Shown one piece after another: positions 1-8,123 of a DNA stretch of 64,000 nt. A program made the translations under genes and the position numbers. The DNA is taken from assembly GCF_001936115.1 (NCBI RefSeq), contig NZ_MPDM01000001.1:82123-146122 (forward strand), read 5' to 3'. The notes beneath the pieces are model-generated. The model made no database searches. It was not told the origin of the DNA and saw only the letters and a list, made by a program, of their open reading frames with translations. The first letter of the stretch is position 1. Each line of letters opens with the position of its first letter. The stretch is from Boudabousia marimammalium. GTDB taxonomy: Bacteria; Actinomycetota; Actinomycetes; Actinomycetales; Actinomycetaceae.

Positions 1-1
1 T

Positions 2-1424
2 GTTTGTAGGATCCTAACGAATGCCCGTTGTTTGAGCGAGGGAGTTGATGTTCCTACTCTTGATGCCATCCTGTTCCTTAATCCGCGTCGCTCACAGGTC
101 GATGTCATCCAGGCTGTTGGACGTGTTATGCGTAAAGCAGAAGGGAAAACGTATGGCTACATAATTCTTCCGGTGACGATCCCGGCAGGCATGTCACCAG
201 AAGAGGCTCTGTCAGATAATAAACGCTACCAAGTAGTTTGGCAAGTCCTACAAGCAATTCGTGCTCACGATGAACGCTTTGAGGCAACCATTAACTCTAT
301 CGAGTACAACCACAAAGAACCCGAGAATATTGTCATCGACTACGCTGATTTCACTCCCCATCCTAAGCCTATTCCAGAACCCCGTATCGGCTCTGGCGAG
401 ACTTACACTACTGAGGATGATCACAAAGCCTCCACCACGAAACGAGAAAAACAGCCTCCGGAGATTTCAGATTCATCCCGCAAGGAGGGAGGTTCTCCCG
501 CTTCTCCTTCCAACTCTGATAGCGAAGATTCGGCTACCAGATATTCTAATGACGCGCCCCATCTTGGGGAGAGTCCTTCCACAGAGGACGACGAGGACAC
601 AGCTGAACCAAATAGTTCTGATATGGACCGGCAATCAGAAGGAAAAGATGACCCGGTAGCGCCAACTAAGACTGAAGAGTCGGATGCTGGCGACGGTTCA
701 GACGAAGATGCGGAAAAGGGAGAGGAAACTCCCTGCACGCCGCCAGCCATTCCGACAATCTCTAAAGATATTCCTGATTCATGGAAAGATCCTTTCTATT
801 CCCGAATTGTTAAGAAGGTTGGTTCGAGGCTGTACTGGGATAACTGGTCAGGGGATATAGCTGACATTGCTAGTAGATATATCAGTCTGATTGAGAGCCT
901 GCTTAAGAATTCAGATCACCGAAAAGAGTTTTCAGAGTTCGTTCACTCGCTTAGGTCCACTTTGAACCCTAGCGTGAGTGAGACTCAAGCTGTCGAAATG
1001 CTTGCTCAGCATCTGATCACGAAGCCGTTATTTGATGCTATGTTTGAGGATCAAAAGTTCACTGAGCAGAATCCTGTGTCTATTGCTATGCAAGGTATCG
1101 TGGACAAGCTTGCGGATCATGAGGTTTTTGAGAAGGAGCGTCGCCCTCTTGAATCTTTCTATTCAACTATGGTGACTAGAATTAAACAGATTGATAACCT
1201 AGCTGGTAAGCAGCAGATTATGGTCACTTTGTTTGATCGGTTTTTCTCAAAAGCCTTCCCCAACATGGCTAGCAAGCTAGGTATTGTATTTACGCCAATA
1301 CCGGTGGTTGACCACATTATCCGTTCAGCAAATGCGCTTTGCAAACTGCCTTCGGCAAGAGTCTGGTGACGAGGGTGTTTCTGTCCTTGACGCTTTGCAT
1401 GTGGATTGGATACAAATTGGCTGA
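2..1424 (+). pseudogene. Type ISP restriction-modification enzyme, central fragment (helicase end, start of methylase)
   Basis: The reading frame is open from the window edge. It begins with a superfamily 2 helicase motif (TNARCLSEGVDVP, then QAVGRVMRKAEGK), so the ATPase core lies upstream of the window. A long acidic, Ser/Glu-rich linker follows (about residues 100-235). Next comes a helical segment ending in GIVFTPIPVVDHIIRS, which normally precedes the N6-adenine methylase domain of single-chain type ISP enzymes. At about 1340-1369 the frame is lost. The next frame continues with GDEGVSVLD, the start of methylase motif I, then diverges and stops at 1424. The catalytic NPPY region and target-recognition domain are absent, so this gene is dead for restriction and modification. 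Confidence 0.75.
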
Positions 1425-1483
1425 ACCTATACGCTCACGATGTAAGGGTAGTTTTAAAACAATGAAGTTTAAGGAGTGGCAAA

Positions 1484-3187
1484 GTGACCAATGACAAAAC
1501 GGTGCAGATTGATGAGGAAATGCTCCGGAAAATGTTCGATAGAGTTTTTCACACGCATTTAAGATATGCTACAGGGCGCGCGAAGGTTATCTGGCGCAAT
1601 TTTGTGGATGCTTTCTGTAAAAGGGAGCACCAGAAAGTCGAAACTCTAAAGCATGAGATAGAAGACTGCGCGCATGATAGCCTCCAAATACTTTGTACTG
1701 CTTTGGAAGAAATTGACCCTCGAGCATCCTTAGAACTCCTGCTTGGCGAGTGCCACGATCGATTACATTGCTATAATCCCCCAAGGGGAGGAGAGACTTT
1801 TTCTATTGCCCGGGGTGCGTGGTTAATTGGGGTTTTCGGCAACGGAAATAACGCTACCCAGTACGAAGCACTCAAGGTGTTCAATAAATACGTGCGTTGG
1901 CTTGCGACACACCTCATGTGGTTACACATCTCTTCCATCGCATCTGAGGACGATGATGCACGAATTATTCGTAAAGCTGTTAAGCAGCTTGAAATAAATC
2001 GGCTCGTAGAGCCTGAAACGCGCATGATGTGGATCACGGCCGAGATCACAAAAGAAATAGGCAAATGGGTAGAGGCAAATTCCGACAGTTGCAGCATTTC
2101 TGACCACCTTAATTCAACAATAGCTGAGCAAATCAATAGAAATGCCACAAGAGCTACCAATGCTTTAAAAGAAGCCGTTGTAAAGGGGGCGAACTCTTTA
2201 CCAAAAGCATTCAGCGAGATGCTCCTAAATGCGGTGCCGAACGAGATTTTGCAGAAACTAACCGCAACTCACCGCTCAATATCACCTGCCAATATTCAAG
2301 ATGTATTAAATAGTGACCTCCCGACGTTTTTCCCGCTTGTCGAGATCGATGATAAATATCGAGTACTCGGAAGATCAGCCTGGTTAATGCAACGGGAAGA
2401 TGCTCTGTTACAGCTGTGTATGCAGGCGAGCCCACAGCATTCAAGAGGTAAGGTTTTCGAGGATGTCACTGCTGCTTTGCTTCAAAAATGGGGTCCTGCC
2501 GATATCGATTGGCGTTCCTCCGTGAGTTTGGTAGATCCTAGAAGTTCGAAGAATCCCGACGACATCGACGTGTTTGGTTCTGCTACACAAACAGTATTCA
2601 TTGGCGAGTGTAAAGCCAATCGATTATCTGTCAACAATTCAAGCGTTGCTGCAAATTTCGACGCCGTAGTTTTAACCAAGGCCACTTCACAACTCGCTAC
2701 CAGAACAACGCACTGGAAAAGCGGCTGGCGTCCTTCTAATTCTGATAAGGCTTTTGCCGACAAAGTTGCAGGTTTCATTACAACTTTCTCTAGTTATGGC
2801 GGGTTACTTTGGAGTTCCACCGAGATTGGAGATAAAAACTCTTCAGTAAAGTTCGGAATTTTTCCGCTGCATTCACTAGTCCTTGCCATCAGCGCTCTCA
2901 AGACTCCAGACCAACTCGGGAGTTACCTCGAATTTCGAGTGAATTCCACGGTGTTAGGTGTGAATAATTTTGACGAGCTTGAATACATGCTCAGTTTCCT
3001 AAGTAAAAGGGATGATAGGATAAAGGTCGTACAAGATGGCGCAACAATTCTATTTCGCCAATATGAATTAGACGATAGCGGAATGTGGATTGACCCACGA
3101 ATTTACCGAGATAAGAAAAACTGGAAAGATGAGTTTGTGTTAGATCTGTGGGGACATACGGAGCCCATAACCCCGCCTGCAGAATGA
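1484..3187 (+). CDS. Orphan PD-(D/E)XK nuclease-domain protein (567 aa)
   Basis: I do not recognise a named family for the whole protein. It starts at a GTG preceded by AAGGAG at good spacing. The first 300 or so residues are mostly helical with no motif I can name. Around residues 359-377 the sequence has DDIDVFG, a predicted strand, then GECKA. This is the acidic pair and ExK of Mrr/PD-(D/E)XK nucleases (D359/D360/D362, E375, K377). The C-terminal 190 residues look globular. No methylase, helicase or partner is adjacent, although the gene follows a wrecked type ISP enzyme and precedes phage debris. An island nuclease with a defence role is an inference. It could also be a repair or mobile-element nuclease. 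Confidence 0.7.
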   Translation: MTNDKTVQIDEEMLRKMFDRVFHTHLRYATGRAKVIWRNFVDAFCKREHQKVETLKHEIEDCAHDSLQILCTALEEIDPRASLELLLGECHDRLHCYNPPRGGETFSIARGAWLIGVFGNGNNATQYEALKVFNKYVRWLATHLMWLHISSIASEDDDARIIRKAVKQLEINRLVEPETRMMWITAEITKEIGKWVEANSDSCSISDHLNSTIAEQINRNATRATNALKEAVVKGANSLPKAFSEMLLNAVPNEILQKLTATHRSISPANIQDVLNSDLPTFFPLVEIDDKYRVLGRSAWLMQREDALLQLCMQASPQHSRGKVFEDVTAALLQKWGPADIDWRSSVSLVDPRSSKNPDDIDVFGSATQTVFIGECKANRLSVNNSSVAANFDAVVLTKATSQLATRTTHWKSGWRPSNSDKAFADKVAGFITTFSSYGGLLWSSTEIGDKNSSVKFGIFPLHSLVLAISALKTPDQLGSYLEFRVNSTVLGVNNFDELEYMLSFLSKRDDRIKVVQDGATILFRQYELDDSGMWIDPRIYRDKKNWKDEFVLDLWGHTEPITPPAE

Positions 3188-3229
3188 ATCGTTGTCTGCC
3201 CCTGAACGCGTAAGTGATGGTGACGTCCA

Positions 3230-3768
3230 TTTTAACTTCGGCGTGGTTGGTCGATCGTCACCGTACCGTCTCGATGTCGTAGAGGTTCCCGAAGGTGTGG
3301 AGCGCTCCGAAGGCATACAACATCAGCTGCGGACTCCGTTCGGCTTCGACGAATACGCACATGCCGTGCTTGAGATCGATAATCTGCATGGTTGGTTCTG
3401 CAATGATAACGTAGCCACCGGTGCCGAACCTCTAGGCACAATGTGGGAGAATTCGAGGCGATGCTCAATCAGCACTTGCGCATCATTACAGGTTTCATCG
3501 GCGATGGAGATGCGTTCTAGTAAGGCAGCGACATAGTCGTCGGTCAAGGTTATATCTCGTCGTTAATCCACTCAGAGGCTTACCTTTTCGACTGCTGCTT
3601 GAGTGTTCGCCGGACTTTGTGCTCAGACAGGACGTGAGTGACGGCACCTTGTTCGGCAGCATTCGACGTCGACTCCAGCTCATCGCACTCCAGATGTGCC
3701 GACGGTGCGCAGTTGAGCCATCTATGAGCACCCGACGCTGAGAGTAGAGCGTGGTCGGACGGCGCCAT
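3230..3768 (-). pseudogene. DUF2800 phage RecB-like nuclease, frameshifted remnant
   Basis: Reading from 3768 leftward, the protein begins MAPSDHALLSASGAHRW, then LNCAPSAHLE and AAEQGAVTHVLSEHK. This is the conserved start of the DUF2800 family, found beside a polymerase/helicase replication module in many phages and integrative elements. The frame breaks near 3580. It resumes in another frame with LTDDYVAALLERISIA and HRLEFSHIVP, breaks again near 3440, and resumes with GGYVIIAEPTMQIIDLKHGM and SPQLMLYAFGALHTFGNLYD. At least two frameshifts and a shortened C-terminus make it non-functional. GGAGAT lies just upstream of the start, which overlaps the end of the preceding small gene. Confidence 0.75.
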
Positions 3769-4159
3769 CAGCAATCTCCCTCGCCTGTTCGAGTAGCCAA
3801 CTGAACTTTGCTGGGTCCACCGCTGAGAGCCTTTCCGCACCGGCTTCGACAATCAGTTCACGCACCTTCACCGTGTGACCTTGTGCTGAGAACTGCGCGA
3901 GCACGCCGCGCACGTCCTCCAACGACACGGCCGGTTCTGGCTCGTGCTCGGGAGTAAGAAGTTGTTGCTGTGGAGAAGCTGGCTAAGTGTTTGACGGCTC
4001 GGCGAGTGGATGCGCGGTAGCTGATCGTTCGCCGCTCATTCCGGCATGGTCCTCGAAGGAGTCCCACACTTTTTGCTCGATGTCCTGATTCAACGCGACG
4101 AGCATCTCAACCGCGCCATTGATCGAATCAATGAGGAAGTTTGTGTCGCTGATATTCAT
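3722..4159 (-). pseudogene. Small phage replication-module protein with one in-frame amber codon
   Basis: The frame opens with MNISDTNFLIDSINGAVEML at 4159, downstream of a GAGGTG-type ribosome site. It runs through SGERSATAHPLAEPSNT to a TAG near 3990, then stays open in the same frame through VSLEDVRGVLAQFSAQGHTV and AKFSWLLEQAREI to 3722. The second half matches a small protein commonly encoded just before DUF2800 in phage modules. I know no biochemical role for it. A single nonsense codon in an otherwise clean frame suggests recent inactivation. A protein restarted downstream of the stop cannot be excluded. Confidence 0.6.
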
Positions 4160-4170
4160 CGCGCGTCACC

Positions 4171-4407
4171 TCACGAGCGGCCATCAAGTGCATCGGCCAG
4201 TGCCATGAGATCGTCGATGGGTTCAACGATCTGGATTTCGACGTTGGTGGTCTCTGATCCGGGCAAGAGGATCACCATCTTGTGGGCAGGTGTGGTGGTG
4301 CCGAAGATGGCGCGCACCATCCGCTTAGTAACGCGGATTTCCTTTGCGGACAGTGCCGCATCTGGGTTGGGGTGTTTACCGATCTTGAGCTTGAGCTTGG
4401 TACTCAT
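4171..4407 (-). CDS. Small hypothetical protein of the phage-derived module (78 aa)
   Basis: The start at 4407 is chosen because AGGAAGGAC lies seven to ten bases upstream. The product begins MSTKLKLKIGKHPNPDAA and contains a basic helix (KEIRVTKRMVRAIFG) followed by an acidic tail. It has no membrane segment and no motif I recognise. It lies between the sigma-like gene and the amber-interrupted gene on the same strand, consistent with one former phage transcript. Function unknown. Confidence 0.5.
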   Translation of the reverse strand: MSTKLKLKIGKHPNPDAALSAKEIRVTKRMVRAIFGTTTPAHKMVILLPGSETTNVEIQIVEPIDDLMALADALDGRS

Positions 4408-4473
4408 TTGTTTAGTCCTTCCTGAGCAGCGCCGTGTGCCTCGCTCGCAGGAAGGCCACAAAGGACTCTGGAG

Positions 4474-4938
4474 TTACCCCCCCCCCGCCGAGACCAGTCC
4501 GTCACGGAGGCGCTCGCTAGCTTTCTTCAACGTTTTTGAGATCGCCACTTTCGACACACCACGTGCCGCTGCCACCTCCACGGCAGGGTGCTGTTGGATG
4601 TGGACGGCGATGAATACTTCCCGCTGCACAGGAGGCAGCTTCTTGATCAGATTGGCCAGCAACTGGCCAACAGCACGGAGTGCTTGTTCGTGCTCTGTAG
4701 CGGTTTCGTTCTCGTACACGATGTCTTCAGCCGGCGATGCGGTTCCGGCTTCCTGATTGCCATAGGCGTTGTAGACATCCCACGAGCAGAATTTGATGCC
4801 TTTGTGGTCTTGATGGTGGCATCCGTGTTCGTTTCTGTATTCAATCCGGTCAAGATCAGCAACGATCTCGATCCAACGGTCCTCGACCTCAACAACGATT
4901 GGATCGCCGAGAACGGACGTATAGGTAAGGGATCCCAT
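4474..4938 (-). CDS. Phage-type sigma-70 region 4-like DNA-binding protein
   Basis: The product is about 154 residues. Its C-terminal half reads KKLPPVQREVFIAVHI, then VEVAAARGVSKVAISKTLKKASERLRDGL. This has the helix-turn-helix pattern of sigma-70 region 4, as seen in small sigma-like activators of phages and integrative elements. The N-terminal half (IVADLDRIEYRNEHGCHHQDHKG) matches the extra domain that such elements carry. It would head the minus-strand module that follows and could have switched it on. An eight- to nine-base C run lies at the 3' end (about 4480-4490), a possible slippage site. The frame extends a little upstream of 4938, so the start is uncertain. Confidence 0.6.
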   Translation of the reverse strand: MGSLTYTSVLGDPIVVEVEDRWIEIVADLDRIEYRNEHGCHHQDHKGIKFCSWDVYNAYGNQEAGTASPAEDIVYENETATEHEQALRAVGQLLANLIKKLPPVQREVFIAVHIQQHPAVEVAAARGVSKVAISKTLKKASERLRDGLVSAGGG

Positions 4939-5371
4939 GAGTGGGGTTCCGTTCTTGTAAAGGGAGACCCACTCGAGGAAGCAAGCTCGGGTGTCAACCC
5001 ATCAAAGGCCGCGACAGGGTAGAGAAACGAGAAGGCGGGCACCCACAACGGGATAGCTGCCATTTGTTTCTCTTAATGGTTGACGGCCTTGTGTGATCAG
5101 CAAGCGGAACCTTGTAGGAGCACCTGCCACGGATGTGGCTGGTTCACTCCGTCATGTTCACGCCATCGACTGCGTGAGCCCTACTCTTCGAAACACCGCG
5201 TCGAGAGACCGCGCTCGTGTCGTACCGACCTTCTGCCGCATGGTGCAGTAGAATGCGAAGAAGTTCTTCACGAACGCGATTCAACGTTGTGTTGTCCGAA
5301 AAGCTGTTTTCAGACTACAAACATTGCTGTTCGCTGCCGTGAGAAAACATGAGACTTTTGAGGGCAGGAGG
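4939..5371 (+). other. No gene supported; decayed junction
   Basis: Several overlapping frames are open on both strands but none has a ribosome site, domain or codon pattern I trust. The left part may preserve the N-terminus of the sigma-like protein in another frame. The right part may hold upstream sequence of the next gene, but a stop interrupts it. Confidence 0.4.
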
Positions 5372-5374
5372 GTG

Positions 5375-6154
5375 ATGAAGTTATTTGAGCTGGCTGACAC
5401 ACCTCATCCACTTGTTCCTAGAGGTCTTGCTCACGCTCCGTATTTGCGGGAGCTGATTTCGATGTTCACGACCGTGACCGAAGCCGAGTGGGTAACGCGC
5501 GCTGGCCCTTACACATTGCCCAGTGATGCGACGTTGGAGAGGATAGCCTTAACTGACAAGGTATTTACGAAGAAGCTAGCCAAGGCGATCACTGCCCGTT
5601 GGAGAATCAAGAATTTCGTCACCATGATCGACGGTCTTGAACTTGAGACTCAGCAGTTGATCACTGCTAACATCGCCTCCTACGGCGAGCGGGTTCGGCT
5701 CGATCGTTTCCCTGACGATGTAGCACGGCTCCTTGTCGAGATCTTTCAAGCGAAAGCGGGCACCGATAACGGGAAGATTAAGGTACTTGCCGATATCACT
5801 ATGCAAGCAGCTCGCATGCGTTATGAGAAACTTCTTCTCGCACGCTCGCGCGGCTGTGCAAAGTGCGGCAGGCCGCTAGGTATCTCCTCCCACGACCGGC
5901 AGGCCGACTCAGATTCGATCATGTTCCTTGACTCAGACGAGGATGGATACACGGCTGATGACTTCGCCGCCTTGTACAAGCCATATGGCAAGAAATACGA
6001 GTTCAGGCACACGCCGCAAGATATCGCCGAATTGTGCCGATCCAACGTGTCGCTGTTGTTAAATGATCAAGTTGATGAATGCGCCTGCGGTGTCGTGGTA
6101 TCGTTCCTGACCCAGATCTGTGATCTGTTCAAGCCCCGGAGGCAGATACTGTGA
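5375..6154 (+). CDS. Putative ABC-three-component-type effector with degraded zinc cluster (259 aa)
   Basis: The start ATG follows an AGGAGG. The stop overlaps the next start by four bases (GTGA), so the two are translationally coupled. A mostly helical first half leads to CAKCGRPL (about residues 177-184), then an acidic stretch, then AALYKPYGKKYEFRHT. The layout resembles the HNH/zinc-ribbon-like domain of effector proteins in ABC-3C systems, where I would expect CxxC in place of the YxxY seen here. A C-terminal ECACG adds two more cysteines. The partner gene supports the ABC-3C assignment. The family call is from memory and the protein may be inactive. Confidence 0.45.
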   Translation: MKLFELADTPHPLVPRGLAHAPYLRELISMFTTVTEAEWVTRAGPYTLPSDATLERIALTDKVFTKKLAKAITARWRIKNFVTMIDGLELETQQLITANIASYGERVRLDRFPDDVARLLVEIFQAKAGTDNGKIKVLADITMQAARMRYEKLLLARSRGCAKCGRPLGISSHDRQADSDSIMFLDSDEDGYTADDFAALYKPYGKKYEFRHTPQDIAELCRSNVSLLLNDQVDECACGVVVSFLTQICDLFKPRRQIL

Positions 6155-7892
6155 TCCGTCTGCCGAACAAACTCTACCGTTTCAATGAATCCGTGCTTGC
6201 CGACTTCGTCACTATCCTCAAAGCCGTAAACAACTACCCGATCTCAATTTTGGAACTCCACCGCGTCCCAGCACCAGATCTACACACCAAAGATTTCATC
6301 GACGCTCTGACGCTGCTGCAAATCATCGATTTCGTATACTCAGGCAACGATTTCCTCAAATCCGAAGCGGTGCTGTTCCCACAAACAGTCGGGCACCACA
6401 CCATCTACGTCACCCTCCACTTCGACGGTAAAGATCACCATTTCAGCCGAGCAACCAATCAGCATGGTTTCGTCACCCGCTACAACGACCCTGCGTGGAA
6501 ATACGCAGAAGAAGAGCTCGACATCGACGACTACCAGAGCTTCCTTCTCGAGCATTACGCGCTGCAACAGACGGGGGGGACGTGGTGTGAACTCGTCGGA
6601 CGGTTCAGCCGTGTCGATGGGCGCAACATGGCCTTACTGGATCGACCTTTGACTGCAGCTGCTGGAGCGAACGACACCGATGGAGCCAAAGCACAACTGG
6701 ATTTGTTCGGTGTCTACGACGAGATCGAACGCATCCAATCTCGCTACGGCCAGGTGAACAAAGAAGCCTCCATGCTCAACGCCATGGCCAAGGGAAAGTA
6801 CTCCAGCTACATCAAGTTCACCACGAAGAGAGAACGCAACGCAGCTCAACGAGAACTGATCGAAGCTCAAAGCGAGGCCAAGCAGTTGCGCACCCACGTT
6901 GACCTAGATCTTTTCCAGGCCAAGCGGAAAGCACGACAAGAACAGGTACTAAAACGCGCACAGACGCGCCCGCTGGTTCAAGAATTCGATGCGATCAACA
7001 GCCACCTAGCGATCGTGGAGGCCACGCTTTCTGGCAAGACCCTGATCACCACCCGCTATCTCGGCGAATTCCACAAATTCTTCCCCGATGCTAACCGTAA
7101 GCCCCTAGAGACGATCGAGTACTACCATCATCAGTTCGCTGGAATCCTCGAAGAACAACTGCTTGAACAGCAACGTTGTCACCCTTCCCAGGCCGCCGCG
7201 CTGATGCTGGCCATCGACAACCTCAAAGGTCAAATTTTGGCGTTGGGGGAATCAGTCTCGCTTGATGATGAAACCTACGGACAATCCACCAGAGTGCAAG
7301 CACGGATAAGTCGGCTCGATGAACAAAGCCGCGCCTTCGACCGCAACGAGGAGCTCAAGGCAGAAAGCAAAAAGCTCAAGCAGGATATCGCCGAAGTCAT
7401 CCCGAGCCTACTCGGGAATCTGACTGACACAATCAACGCACAGATAAAAACCACCAATGACGTGCTCTACCCAAATCAACATCGCAAGAGCCCACAATTC
7501 TCATTCAAGGCAGCAACAAAAAGCGTGTCCTACAGCTTCCCCCACAACGGAGATCGAGGATCTGGATCCAAAGTTAAAAACCTTATCATTTTTGATCTCG
7601 CCGCGCTCACTACTACACCATTGCCGTTTGTCATTCACGACTCGGCAATGATAAAATCCGTGACTTTTGCACAAGTGCGTGAGCTACTCAACGTTTACGC
7701 CCAGACTCGAACCCTGACCAGCGGAGCACACGAATCCAAACAAGTTTTCTTCTCGTTCGATGCCACCAAGGCATGCGGCATGGGAACAGAACACACGTGG
7801 CCGAAAACCAGATCATTCACCTCGGTGAAGACACCGAAGCACTCTACGGATTCACGTGGAACACCGAGGCAGAAGTAGACGAAATAAAGTGA
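6151..7892 (+). pseudogene. ABC-3C middle component fused to DUF2326-type SMC-like ATPase, Walker A lost, 3' frameshift
   Basis: Residues 1 to about 55 (MIRLPNKLYRFNESVLADF, SILELHRV, DFIDALTLL) resemble the small middle component of ABC-3C systems. Without a stop the frame passes into LLQIIDFVYSGNDFLKSE, which looks like the segment just after Walker A of a DUF2326 ATPase. Coiled-coil residues (about 210-430) and the C-terminal DUF2326 signature (FDLAALT, LPFVIHDSAMIKSV) follow. The end of the middle component and the ATPase N-terminus, with its P-loop, are missing. Near 7797 the frame slips; the other frame gives VAENQIIHLGEDTEALYGFT and ends at 7892. That stop overlaps the GTG of the next gene, which shows it is the original end. 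Confidence 0.6.
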
Positions 7893-8119
7893 CTATAACT
7901 TTCAAACCCTTGTGGAAACTCCTCATCGACCGCGTAATGACACGCGGAGATCTACGCCACCAAACCGGGCTGTCTCCAGCAGCAATAGCTAAACTCGGGC
8001 GTGACGGGAAGGTCACCACCAACTTTCTAGCGCGAATCTGCGCCGCGTTAGATTGCAAGATTTATGAGATCTGTGGTATGCGGTCAAAGACAAATTCTGT
8101 TAAGTTGAAAGAAAATTAA
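7889..8119 (+). CDS. Small XRE-type (Cro/C1) helix-turn-helix regulator (76 aa)
   Basis: I chose the GTG at 7889 because it overlaps the restored stop of the preceding ATPase gene (GTGA) and gives a compact protein, VTITFKPLWKLLIDRVMTRG. The helix-turn-helix is DLRHQTGLSPAAIAKLGRDG, followed by LARICAALDCKIYEICG, the usual pattern of small XRE regulators that accompany restriction-modification and defence genes. The methyltransferase gene starts four bases after its stop. It may therefore act as a controller of the restriction-modification pair, or as the regulator of the ABC-3C operon. The sequence alone does not decide. Confidence 0.75.
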   Translation: MTITFKPLWKLLIDRVMTRGDLRHQTGLSPAAIAKLGRDGKVTTNFLARICAALDCKIYEICGMRSKTNSVKLKEN

Positions 8120-8123
8120 TCGT

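Noticed and set aside
3192..3536. Plus-strand open frame of 114 codons
   Set aside because: The opposite strand carries recognisable DUF2800 sequence in pieces. The plus-strand frame has no ribosome site or domain.
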